From contig JALWHA010000110.1 of NCBI GenBank assembly GCA_027038695.1, positions 1 through 14,218 on the forward strand: DNA of 14,218 nucleotides. The letters are read 5' to 3'. The stretch's first letter is position 1; each line of letters begins with the position of its first letter. Source of the DNA: Acidobacteriota bacterium (lineage in GTDB: Bacteria > Acidobacteriota > Holophagae > Thermotomaculales > Thermotomaculaceae). A program made the position numbers and the translations under genes. Below are positions 1 through 6,267 of the stretch, one piece after another. The notes under the pieces are model-generated. The model made no database searches and was not told where the DNA came from. It worked only from the letters and a program-made list of their open reading frames with translations.

Positions 1-546
1 CGCATACTGGCTCCTTACCGGATATCCCGTGTAAACACATCGGTTACTCCAGATAAAGTATGAACTTTCTTTAAAATTAACAAAAACGGTATCGGCAAAA
101 AGGGACGCAACCTTGTTTAAAAGCCCGGGCACAAGGTTTTGCTCGTCTAAAACTATTTTGTGATTTAGAAAAGGCTTTAACAAAAACCCCGCAACTATAA
201 CAGGTGCGGAAACATAACCTCCCGCCCCTACGATTAAATCAGGTTTCAGCCTGACAATTTTTCCTATGGATTGCAAAACCCCCAACACTATGGAAAACAG
301 TGATTTAACTTTTGCCAATCCGGATTTCCCCGCAAAAGGGGAAGACTTTATAAACTCAAGTTTTATACCGTGCTTTGGAACAATTACCTCTTCAGCCTTT
401 CCCTTCACGCCGAGGTAAAGACAATCTTCAACCTCAAAGTGTTTTTTCAATATATTGTAAATCGCAAGGCAGGGGATAACATGTCCACCCGTACCGCCGC
501 CCGTCAACAAAACCTTTATGCCTTTATTAGTTTTTTCAACCGCCAT
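1..546 (-). CDS. murG: MurG, UDP-GlcNAc:lipid I N-acetylglucosaminyltransferase (partial, C-terminus beyond left edge)
   Basis: MurG is the peripheral inner-membrane GT28 enzyme that adds GlcNAc to lipid I to make lipid II. The visible 182 codons hold the N-terminal acceptor domain. The glycine-rich loop GGGTGGHVIP lies at residues 16-25, GAGGYVSAP about residue 100, and DEQNLVPGLLNK and YTGYPVR follow; all are hallmarks of the family. The ATG at 544-546 follows a good Shine-Dalgarno (GGGGGAG) five bases upstream, and the start puts the glycine loop about ten residues further in than in many MurGs. The first 31 bases lie inside the end of murJ in another frame, so the two are probably translationally coupled. 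The donor-binding C-terminal domain is outside the window. Identification is firm. Confidence 0.96.
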   Translation of the reverse strand, partial: MAVEKTNKGIKVLLTGGGTGGHVIPCLAIYNILKKHFEVEDCLYLGVKGKAEEVIVPKHGIKLEFIKSSPFAGKSGLAKVKSLFSIVLGVLQSIGKIVRLKPDLIVGAGGYVSAPVIVAGFLLKPFLNHKIVLDEQNLVPGLLNKVASLFADTVFVNFKESSYFIWSNRCVYTGYPVRSQYA

Positions 547-2036
547 AAAACTCCCCCGAAGTAGAGAAGGGAAAATAACCCGCTTCCCCCTATAAACAAC
601 AAGTAAAAGGAAAATCCGCTCAAATCCCTGATTAAGCATTTTAATATAAAAAGAACAACGACGTAAGGAATAAGTAGTTGTACTACAGTAAAAAAACCCT
701 TAAACCCTTCCCTATTTAATCTAATATTAAATCTTGAGAGAAAAACAAAGAGAATTATCACCTGTATATACATTGAAATTGCCGTAGCCAGTGCTATCCC
801 CCCCTGTCTCAACGGGGTTCTGTAAAGCAGAAAATCAAGAACAATATTAAATACGGCGCCGGTTACCGAAGCGATTAAAGGAAAAGTATTGTTTTCTAAA
901 GAAGAATAGGCCCTCCCTAAAATTGCCACTAAGCCCATAGGAAGCAGAGCAAGGGAATAGTAAAAAAACGCTTTTGAAGTCAATAAAAGGGAATGGGTGC
1001 CGAAATGCCCCCTTTTATAAAAAATAGCGATCACCTCGGCAGGAAAAATTAGAAAAAATACGGTAACGGGAAGTAAAATAGCAAGGTTTATCAAAACCCC
1101 CCTCCCTATCAAAAGAGAGAATGTTTTGTTATCTTTCTGTCCCTTCAGCCTTGAAAATTCCGGTGCAAGCGCCCTTGAAACCGCAAGAGAAAAGAAAGCA
1201 AAAGGAAGGTTGATAATCCTAAAACTGTACCACAGAGAAGAAATCGCCCCGCTTCCCACAAGAGAAGCAACAAGCCTATCAACAATCTCTACGCTTTTAT
1301 TAACCATTGATAAAAGAAAGATCTTCCACCCCTCAAAAAGTGAAGATTTAAACTCACGGTTTTCATTAACCCCCACCGTTTCGCCTTTTTTTGGTTTAAT
1401 TGAAAAATACGCTTTTATAACAAAAGGTACCTGCACCAAGAAAAACAATAAAGCACCTAAAAGATAAGCATAAACTATGGAAATATCCCCCAATTTTTTA
1501 TAAAAAAGAACAAGAAACAAAATCGTTCCCACATTCATAAACGCAGGGGCAACAGCGTAAAGAAAAGACTTACCGTTAAAGAGCAAAAACGCGCCTAAAA
1601 GAGTTGCAAAGGAAATTAAAAACAGAAAGGGGACAAGTTTATAGCCGAAATTCAAGGCATATGCTAAAGCCTGCCCCTTCAATCCGGGGGCTATTAAGTG
1701 TATCAGCTGCGGGACAAAAAGATAAATCAACAGACAGGCAAGTATTGATGCAAAAAATGTAAAAAAGACAACTTTTAGAAAAAACCTTTTTGCCGAACCT
1801 ATTTCCCCCTGCTCTTTCAACCTTTTAAACCTTGGCATAAAAGCCCTTTCAAACATCTCTTCCCCAAGCACTCTTCTAAAAAGGTTCGGGATAGTAAAGG
1901 CAACCACAAATGAATCAAATGCTGAACCTGCCCCGAAGTAATTTGCGGTAACAATTTCTCGGATTAACCCTAAAAGCCTTGAGAACAAAGTGCCAATTGA
2001 TATAAGCACTCCGCTTTTAACTATCTTTTTATTCAT
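516..2036 (-). CDS. murJ: MurJ (MviN) lipid II flippase
   Basis: This is a 506-residue polytopic inner-membrane protein of the MOP exporter superfamily that moves lipid II across the cytoplasmic membrane. The N-terminus (SGVLISIGTLFSRLLGLIRE, then NYFGAGSAFDSF and IPNLFRRVLGEE) is the classic MurJ signature. The length and long runs of hydrophobic segments fit the usual 14-helix topology. The ATG at 2034-2036 is the only start giving a normal family N-terminus, yet no Shine-Dalgarno precedes it. A TATAAT box ends six bases before the ATG, so the mRNA looks leaderless. The gene overlaps murG by 31 bases, which links the flippase to the enzyme making its substrate. Nothing suggests truncation or loss of function. 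Confidence 0.96.
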   Translation of the reverse strand: MNKKIVKSGVLISIGTLFSRLLGLIREIVTANYFGAGSAFDSFVVAFTIPNLFRRVLGEEMFERAFMPRFKRLKEQGEIGSAKRFFLKVVFFTFFASILACLLIYLFVPQLIHLIAPGLKGQALAYALNFGYKLVPFLFLISFATLLGAFLLFNGKSFLYAVAPAFMNVGTILFLVLFYKKLGDISIVYAYLLGALLFFLVQVPFVIKAYFSIKPKKGETVGVNENREFKSSLFEGWKIFLLSMVNKSVEIVDRLVASLVGSGAISSLWYSFRIINLPFAFFSLAVSRALAPEFSRLKGQKDNKTFSLLIGRGVLINLAILLPVTVFFLIFPAEVIAIFYKRGHFGTHSLLLTSKAFFYYSLALLPMGLVAILGRAYSSLENNTFPLIASVTGAVFNIVLDFLLYRTPLRQGGIALATAISMYIQVIILFVFLSRFNIRLNREGFKGFFTVVQLLIPYVVVLFILKCLIRDLSGFSFYLLFIGGSGLFSLLYFGGVLWRLKKLIKA

Positions 2037-2042
2037 ATGTGT

Positions 2043-2051
2043 ATTATATCA
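2043..2051 (-). promoter_or_regulatory. Extended -10 promoter of murJ (leaderless)
   Basis: On the minus strand this reads TGATATAAT, a perfect TATAAT preceded by the TGn extended -10 element. No -35 hexamer lies at normal spacing; a TTGACC at 2070-2075 is 21 bases away, which is too far. Only six bases (ACACAT) separate the box from the murJ ATG, so transcription should begin at or next to the start codon. Confidence 0.6.
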
Positions 2052-2103
2052 CAAAACCTTGATTTTAAAGGTCAAAAACAAAAATCAGGCATACTATTTG
2101 CCT

Positions 2104-2112
2104 TGATAATAT
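2104..2112 (+). promoter_or_regulatory. Possible extended -10 promoter of the small exported-protein gene
   Basis: The sequence TGATAATAT is a TGn followed by a four-out-of-six match to TATAAT, divergent from the murJ promoter. No convincing -35 is seen. A start site about seven bases downstream would leave a leader of roughly 22 bases containing the Shine-Dalgarno AAGGAGG at 2128-2134. Confidence 0.3.
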
Positions 2113-2140
2113 TGTTGAAAAACTTTTAAGGAGGCATGAT

Positions 2141-2433
2141 ATGAAAAAACTTTCAATTTTCCTGATTTTAGCGGCGTTTACCGCAAGTTTAGGAACTGCC
2201 TGCACCGCCCCCCCCGTGCCCGTGCAAAGGTACGCTATGTAGCGCCGGGAGTAAGAGTTACCTATGTGCTAAGAGGAGGTGTAAGGGTCTACAGGGTACC
2301 GAGAGGGATAAGGCCGGGGGATGTAATCATTATAGAAGGCAAAAGATGCACGATACGAAAGGTTAAAAGAAACAGGGTAAAAGTGCTTTACCCGAGCGGC
2401 ACAAGGGTATGGATAAATGTTGAATTCAGATAA
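2141..2433 (+). pseudogene. Small exported basic protein, reading frame split at a C8 tract
   Basis: A strong Shine-Dalgarno (AAGGAGG) precedes the ATG at 2141. The frame begins with a signal peptide (MKKLSIFLILAAFTASLG) and stops at TAG 2240-2242 after 33 codons. The -1 frame stays open without a break from the C tract (2208-2215) to TAA 2431-2433 and looks like real coding sequence, with motifs such as GVRVTYVLRGGVRVYR and PSGTRVWINVEF. One extra C, or a -1 ribosomal slip on the tract, would join them into about 97 residues: signal peptide, an ARA site suited to signal peptidase I, then about 70 basic, beta-rich residues with a repeated VRV-x-Y/R pattern. A weak lipobox-like GTAC precedes the tract. 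I do not recognise the family. It could be a phase-variable gene, a programmed frameshift, a decaying gene or a base-calling error. A terminator follows directly. Confidence 0.6.
2208..2215 (+). repeat. Homopolymer tract, eight C, at the frame break
   Basis: Eight consecutive C sit at the junction of the signal peptide and mature region of the small exported-protein gene, in otherwise AT-rich surroundings. Nine C would restore one continuous reading frame, so the tract length decides whether the full protein is made. Confidence 0.85.
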
Positions 2434-2440
2434 TCCATTT

Positions 2441-2468
2441 AAGAGGCCTTAAGGCCTTTTCTTTTTTT
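2441..2468 (+). terminator. Rho-independent terminator after the small exported-protein gene
   Basis: AAGAGGCC and GGCCTTTT form an eight-base-pair stem (one G-U pair) with a TTAA loop, followed by CTTTTTTT. It lies eight bases after the TAA at 2431-2433 and separates that gene from the mqnD promoter. Confidence 0.85.
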
Positions 2469-2483
2469 AAAACCTTTTCTTCG

Positions 2484-2492
2484 TGCTAAAAT
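2484..2492 (+). promoter_or_regulatory. Extended -10 promoter of mqnD
   Basis: TGCTAAAAT is a TGn element followed by TAAAAT, a five-out-of-six match to the -10 box, just after the upstream terminator. The predicted start near 2499 would leave a leader of about 29 bases carrying the AGAGAGGG ribosome binding site of mqnD. No clear -35 is visible. Confidence 0.45.
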
Positions 2493-2527
2493 TTAAACCC
2501 AAAGGAAGTTTGAAGAGAGGGTTATCT

Positions 2528-3352
2528 ATGAGAAAACTAAAACTTGGTTATTCAACCTGCCCCAACGACACCTTTATGTTCTACGGCATTGCTTCGGGAA
2601 AATTCAAGCCGTCTTTTGATTTTGACATAACTTTAAAAGACATTGAAGAGTTAAACAAACTTGCCTTTGAGAGGAAAACGGATATAACAAAACTATCGTT
2701 TTTTGCTTACTTTAAAATAGCCGACAGGTTCAAAATTCTAAACTCCGGCTCTGCCCTTGGAAGGGGTTGCGGCCCTCTTTTAATTGCAAAAGAGGAATTT
2801 GACTTAAAGGATTTAAAGAATAAAAGAGTGGCAATACCGGGGAAAAACACCACCGCAAACCTGCTTTTTTCAGTATTCTGCCCCGAATGTAAAAACAAAA
2901 AAGAAATTCTATTTTCAGAGATAGAAAACGAGATTTTGAAAGGCAGTGTGGACGCGGGAGTTATTATCCACGAAACAAGGTTTACATATAGATTAAGGGG
3001 ATTAAAAAAATTGGTTGATTTAGGCGAATTCTGGGAAAAGGAAACGGGAACCCCAATCCCTCTTGGCTTAATTGCGGTAAAAAGAGAGTTTGAGAAAGAA
3101 GGGAAGGAATTTGACGCTTTGTTGAAAAAATCCATAGAGTATGCCTTTGACAACCCTGAAAAAACAATGCCTTATATAAAAAAGCATGCACAGGAACTTG
3201 ACGACAATGTCATTAACTCACACATAAAACTCTATGTAAACAAATTTTCCCTTGATTTAGGCAAAGAAGGGAGAAAGGCTATAACAGACCTTTACAAAAA
3301 GGCGTATGAATTAGGGCTTGTAAGGGATTTCAGGGAGGATACCTTTCTCTAA
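2528..3352 (+). CDS. mqnD: MqnD, 1,4-dihydroxy-6-naphthoate synthase (futalosine menaquinone pathway)
   Basis: MqnD turns cyclic dehypoxanthine futalosine into 1,4-dihydroxy-6-naphthoate, a late step of the futalosine route to menaquinone. The 274-residue protein has the periplasmic-binding-protein-like fold typical of the family and no signal peptide. Diagnostic motifs are GYSTCPNDTFMFYG (residues 7-20), GRGCGPLL (78-85), IPGKNTTANLL (103-113), IIHETRFTY (146-154, with His148 matching the proposed catalytic histidine) and TGTPIPLG. The ATG at 2528 was chosen because AGAGAGGG lies seven bases upstream and the product then starts like known MqnDs; an in-frame GTG at 2483 would add 15 residues but sits within the promoter. 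Its stop overlaps the next start as TAATG. Other mqn genes are not in the window. Confidence 0.93.
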   Translation: MRKLKLGYSTCPNDTFMFYGIASGKFKPSFDFDITLKDIEELNKLAFERKTDITKLSFFAYFKIADRFKILNSGSALGRGCGPLLIAKEEFDLKDLKNKRVAIPGKNTTANLLFSVFCPECKNKKEILFSEIENEILKGSVDAGVIIHETRFTYRLRGLKKLVDLGEFWEKETGTPIPLGLIAVKREFEKEGKEFDALLKKSIEYAFDNPEKTMPYIKKHAQELDDNVINSHIKLYVNKFSLDLGKEGRKAITDLYKKAYELGLVRDFREDTFL

Positions 3353-4446
3353 TGAATAACAAAGTGGAAGAATTGGAAAAAATTTTAGGGAAAAGAATAG
3401 AAAAAATACTCGTTTGCAGGCTGTCTGCAATAGGGGATGTCGTAAGGACAGTCCCTTCAGTTGCGGCGTTGAGAAAAGTCTTCCCTAACGCTGAAATACA
3501 CTGGCTTGTTGAAGACAGGTGCGCCGAGATGATTACAGGGCTAAAGTATATTGACAAATTAAAGATTGTGCCGAGAAAGAAGTGGAAGAAATTAAGCCTT
3601 TTTTCAAAAATAAGGGATTACTTCAGGTTTATAAACGAGGAGTTAAAAAGAGAAAATTACCACCTTTTTATAGACTTTCACGGTATTTTAAAAAGCGGGC
3701 TATACGGCTATTTTGCAAAAATCCCTTTAAGGTTAGGCTATCAAAAACCCATAGCAAAGGAGTTAAATACCCTTTTTACCAATTACAAGATTGAAAAGGT
3801 AGAAAAAAAACTCTCCCGCTATAATAGAAACTTCCTTATCCCCCTTCACTTTGATAAAAATTTAAAGCAGGGAAAAGCAGAACTTCCTATAGGGGAAGAG
3901 AACAGGGAATTCGCAGCAAAATGGCTTAAAGAAAACGGGTTAAAGGAAAAGAATTATGCCTTTGTTTACCCAGGCACAAGTGCAAAGGGAAGGTATAAAA
4001 GGTGGATGCCTGAAAATTACGGAAAACTATGCAATTTGATTTACGAAAAACTAAACCTTCCCTGTGTAATAGGCTGGGGGCCCGGTGAGGAAGGGATTGT
4101 TGAAAAACTTGTGCAGTCTGCAAAAAACAGGGTTTTTGTCCTTCCCTTAACAACAATGAAGCAATTGTCAGCCTTTATTGAAAAGGCATTGGTTTTTATA
4201 GGGGGGGACACAGGCCCTATGCACATCTCAAGCCTTGTAAACACCTCGGTAATCACAATATTCGGGCCATCAGACCCGATTATAAACGAACCTGCAAGGT
4301 TCACTCCATTTAAAATAGTTTACGCAAATTGGCACTGTTCTCCCTGTAGAAACAAAAAGTGCAAAACCCTTGAATGCTTGAAAGCAATAAATTCTGAAAC
4401 TGTTTTAAAAGAAGTAAAAGAGTTATTAAAGAAAAACAATAGATAA
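3352..4446 (+). CDS. GT9 family glycosyltransferase, ADP-heptose:LPS heptosyltransferase type
   Basis: Members of this family (WaaC, WaaF, WaaQ) transfer heptose from ADP-heptose to the inner core of lipopolysaccharide on the cytoplasmic face of the inner membrane. The 364-residue protein has the N-terminal motif RLSAIGDVVRTVPSVAALR (residues 23-41), closest to WaaC/WaaF. It has YPGTSAKGRYKRWMPENY in the second domain and the conserved FIGGDTGPMHISS centred on Asp286-His291. A cysteine cluster near the end (HCSPCRNKKCKTLECL) resembles that of WaaF-type enzymes. The exact acceptor cannot be told from sequence. The ATG shares its first base with the mqnD stop (TAATG), and a GGGAGG element sits 13 or so bases upstream, so translation is probably coupled. 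Its presence argues for an LPS-bearing outer membrane. Confidence 0.9.
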   Translation: MNNKVEELEKILGKRIEKILVCRLSAIGDVVRTVPSVAALRKVFPNAEIHWLVEDRCAEMITGLKYIDKLKIVPRKKWKKLSLFSKIRDYFRFINEELKRENYHLFIDFHGILKSGLYGYFAKIPLRLGYQKPIAKELNTLFTNYKIEKVEKKLSRYNRNFLIPLHFDKNLKQGKAELPIGEENREFAAKWLKENGLKEKNYAFVYPGTSAKGRYKRWMPENYGKLCNLIYEKLNLPCVIGWGPGEEGIVEKLVQSAKNRVFVLPLTTMKQLSAFIEKALVFIGGDTGPMHISSLVNTSVITIFGPSDPIINEPARFTPFKIVYANWHCSPCRNKKCKTLECLKAINSETVLKEVKELLKKNNR

Positions 4447-4607
4447 AGAAATCCGCTGAATAAAAAAGACAAAAACATACGAAAATGTATTCAAGCAGTA
4501 TGCTTTACAAAAATTCCCCAATACACATCAAACTGAAACATATCTATTTATTCTTTAAGTTAACAATCTCTACAAATATTTCCTCTCATAAAAGATAAAT
4601 TTTTTTG
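4447..4607. other. Intergenic region before the tRNA promoter
   Basis: About 160 AT-rich bases separate the heptosyltransferase from the tRNA promoter. I see no clear terminator here: small inverted repeats such as AAGC...GCTT near 4493 lack a T tract. An open frame of 36 codons from 4484 has no ribosome binding site. Nothing else is recognised. Confidence 0.5.
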
Positions 4608-4636
4608 TTGACATTTTAAAACAAGTATATTATTAT
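4608..4636 (+). promoter_or_regulatory. Sigma-70-type promoter of the tRNA-Lys/tRNA-Glu operon
   Basis: A consensus TTGACA (4608-4613), exactly 17 bases of spacer and TATTAT (4631-4636) form the strongest promoter in the window. Transcription should begin near 4643, about 30 bases before tRNA-Lys. This is the only promoter here with a perfect -35. Confidence 0.85.
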
Positions 4637-4646
4637 CTCAACCTGT

Positions 4647-4661
4647 CAGCGATATTCGCTG
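4647..4661 (+). other. Hairpin in the leader of the tRNA operon
   Basis: CAGCGA and TCGCTG form a perfect six-base-pair stem with a three-base TAT loop, followed by CTTTTCGGTTTTT up to tRNA-Lys. It lies wholly in the predicted 5' leader. It may be a processing or attenuator-like structure; its function is not known from sequence. Confidence 0.45.
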
Positions 4662-4674
4662 CTTTTCGGTTTTT

Positions 4675-4750
4675 GACCTCGTAGCTCAGCTGGTAGAGCA
4701 TCTGCCTTTTAAGCAGAGGGTCGCTGGTTCGAGACCAGCCGGGGTCACCA
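4675..4750 (+). tRNA. tRNA-Lys (anticodon UUU)
   Basis: A complete 76-base cloverleaf is present. The acceptor stem GACCTCG pairs with CGGGGTC (one G-U), the D arm is GCTCAGCTGGTAGAGC, and the anticodon stem TCTGC/GCAGA encloses loop CTTTTAA with anticodon TTT at 4708-4710. The T arm CTGGTTCGAGACCAG follows, and the 3' CCA is encoded (4748-4750). It is the first gene of a two-tRNA transcript. Confidence 0.97.
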
Positions 4751-4759
4751 TTTTCTTGC

Positions 4760-4837
4760 GTCCCCATCGTCTAGCCCGGCCCAGGACACCGCCCTTTCAC
4801 GGCGGCGACAGGGGTTCAAATCCCCTTGGGGACGCCA
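4760..4837 (+). tRNA. tRNA-Glu (anticodon UUC)
   Basis: The cloverleaf starts nine bases after tRNA-Lys. Acceptor GTCCCCA pairs with TGGGGAC, the anticodon stem CCGCC/GGCGG encloses CTTTCAC with anticodon TTC at 4796-4798, and the T arm is AGGGGTTCAAATCCCCT. The 3' CCA is encoded (4835-4837). The D loop is somewhat enlarged, giving 78 bases. A run of seven T follows directly and may help end transcription just before the convergent cfa gene. Confidence 0.96.
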
Positions 4838-4868
4838 TTTTTTTATCCCCACAAAAAATTCATAATCC

Positions 4869-6140
4869 CTAATCGCAATACCAACCTTTTCTTGTCCACG
4901 GCAAGCCTGCTTTACCCTCTTTCGGTTTTGCAAGCAGTGTCTGGTATAAACCAATTTTGTTTACTGTAAATTGATAGGAAGATGCCGCAAGGTATAAACG
5001 CCACACCCTGTACCTTTCAACGCCTGCCTCTTTAATTGCCATATCTGCAAACTTTTCAAGGTTTTTCACCCACAGTGCCGTTGTTCTGGCGTAATGCTCC
5101 CTTAACTCCTCAACATCCCTTATTTCAAACCCTGCTTCTTCAGAAAATTCTGAAATTAAAGATATAGGCAATAACTCTCCGTCAGGGAAAACATACTTTT
5201 GAATAAATTCAGACCTTGGCTTGCCGAAGTCTTTTTTATTTATGGTTATGCCGTGATTTAGAAACAAACCGCCTTCTTTTAAAAGGTTGTATGCGTGCTT
5301 CATGTAAATTGGATAATTCTTTTCTCCCACATGCTCAAACATTCCGACGCTTACTATCCTGTCAAACTTCTCGTTTTCGTCTAAATCCCTGTAATCCTTC
5401 AATTCTATCTTGCACCTGTCTTCAAGCCCTTCCCTTTTTATCCACTCATTTGCAAATTCATACTGGTTTTTGCTTAAGGTAATCCCCTTTGCGTAAACAC
5501 CGTAATTCTTTGCGGCATGAATAATCAATCCGCCCCAGCCTGCCCCTATGTCAAGCAGTTTTTCACCCTCTTTTAAATATAGTTTTTTGCATATGTAATC
5601 CATTTTTTGAACCTGTGCAAGGTGGATATCCTCTTCTCCTGTTTGAAAGTATGCACAGGAGTACTGAAGGTTTTTGTCTAAAAATATTTTGTAAAACTCG
5701 TTTGATACATCGTAATGATAGGAGATTGCCTGTGCGTCCCTCTCCTTGCTGTGCTTTTCCCCTTTTAACTTTGCACTCATTTTTTCATATGGAGTTTCCC
5801 TTTTAGGCAATTTTCTTAAAAGGTTAAAGAGTGCCGCTTTTTCAATCAACCCTATGTTTTTGTTAATCAAATACTCCGCCATAGGGAATATGCCGTAGAT
5901 ATCCCCTTCAATGTCTATGTCTCCGTAAATATAACTTTCCGCAAGGGACAACTCGGAAGCGTCCATAAACATCTCTCTTAAAGACCAGGGGAAATTGATT
6001 TTGATAATAGTATCCCTTTTGTCTCCAAACACCTCTTCCCCGTTCCACAGCACAAACAAAGGCTTTCTGTCAAAACCGCCTAATAATTTTTCCAGAAATT
6101 CCTTTGCAACGGAGATATATTCACTATTCTTATCTCCCAT
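4869..6140 (-). CDS. cfa: Cyclopropane-fatty-acyl-phospholipid synthase
   Basis: This SAM-dependent enzyme adds a methylene group across cis double bonds of membrane phospholipid acyl chains, usually on entry into stationary phase or under acid stress. The 423-residue protein, a usual length, has an N-terminal lipid-binding region (1-130) and a class I methyltransferase core. It carries YSCAYF (160-165), the SAM loop LLDIGAGWGG (195-204), VSVGMFEHVG (264-272, with the conserved Glu269-His270), FPDGELLP and the C-terminal LREHYARTTALW (346-357). The ATG at 6138-6140 is chosen because a full GGAGGTG lies just upstream; an in-frame start at 6212 would add 24 unrelated residues and sits upstream of the likely transcription start. 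It is monocistronic, converges on the tRNA operon and is divergent from the primase-like gene. Confidence 0.95.
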   Translation of the reverse strand: MGDKNSEYISVAKEFLEKLLGGFDRKPLFVLWNGEEVFGDKRDTIIKINFPWSLREMFMDASELSLAESYIYGDIDIEGDIYGIFPMAEYLINKNIGLIEKAALFNLLRKLPKRETPYEKMSAKLKGEKHSKERDAQAISYHYDVSNEFYKIFLDKNLQYSCAYFQTGEEDIHLAQVQKMDYICKKLYLKEGEKLLDIGAGWGGLIIHAAKNYGVYAKGITLSKNQYEFANEWIKREGLEDRCKIELKDYRDLDENEKFDRIVSVGMFEHVGEKNYPIYMKHAYNLLKEGGLFLNHGITINKKDFGKPRSEFIQKYVFPDGELLPISLISEFSEEAGFEIRDVEELREHYARTTALWVKNLEKFADMAIKEAGVERYRVWRLYLAASSYQFTVNKIGLYQTLLAKPKEGKAGLPWTRKGWYCD

Positions 6141-6200
6141 ATTCACCTCCGAGGCCAATAAATTGTTAAAGAATTGATTAAAAAGGCGTTCTTTGATTTT

Positions 6201-6206
6201 ATTATA
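6201..6206 (-). promoter_or_regulatory. -10 box of the cfa promoter
   Basis: The minus strand reads TATAAT here, with a weak TGTTGC-type -35 about 16 bases upstream. The predicted leader is about 54 bases and ends in the GGAGGTG ribosome binding site. This supports the downstream cfa start rather than the in-frame start at 6212. Confidence 0.55.
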
Positions 6207-6235
6207 TCCCAAAAAAATTTTTGCAACACCTTTTG

Positions 6236-6244
6236 TGATAAAAT
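6236..6244 (+). promoter_or_regulatory. Extended -10 promoter of the primase-like gene
   Basis: TGATAAAAT is a TGn element followed by TAAAAT. Transcription from near 6251 would give a leader of under 20 bases that contains the AAGGGGG Shine-Dalgarno (6258-6264) of the gene at 6268. It is divergent from the cfa promoter, about 30 bases away. Confidence 0.45.
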
Positions 6245-6267
6245 TTAAAAAAAATCAAGGGGGAATT

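Noticed and set aside
370..564. Plus-strand open frame of 64 codons
   Set aside because: It is antisense to the well-supported murG and murJ sequences, with no ribosome binding site.
2483..2527. GTG start extending mqnD by 15 residues
   Set aside because: It overlaps the likely -10 box, has no Shine-Dalgarno, and the added residues do not match MqnD N-termini. The ATG at 2528 has both a ribosome binding site and the family start.
2707..3153. Minus-strand open frame of 148 codons
   Set aside because: Antisense to mqnD, which has strong family motifs; no start signals.
4201..4207. Seven-G tract in the heptosyltransferase as a phase-variation site
   Set aside because: It simply encodes the conserved Gly-Gly-Asp motif in frame; the gene is intact and the run is shorter than usual contingency tracts.
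4484..4594. Short 36-codon open frame before the tRNA promoter
   Set aside because: No Shine-Dalgarno, low-complexity composition, and no recognisable protein pattern.
4675..4837. tRNA genes as an attachment site for an integrated element
   Set aside because: No integrase and no repeat of a tRNA 3' end are visible in the window; the neighbour is a housekeeping cfa gene.
4745..4954. Minus-strand open frame across tRNA-Glu and the cfa end
   Set aside because: It runs antisense through a complete tRNA gene; its protein resembles spurious annotations made from tRNA complements.
6141..6212. Upstream in-frame start for cfa at 6212
   Set aside because: It lies upstream of the likely transcription start set by TATAAT at 6201-6206. 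The ATG at 6140 has a full GGAGGTG just before it.
6193..6267. Upstream in-frame start for the primase-like gene
   Set aside because: No ribosome binding site, and it covers the promoter region. AAGGGGG directly before 6268 gives a start matching the zinc-finger domain.
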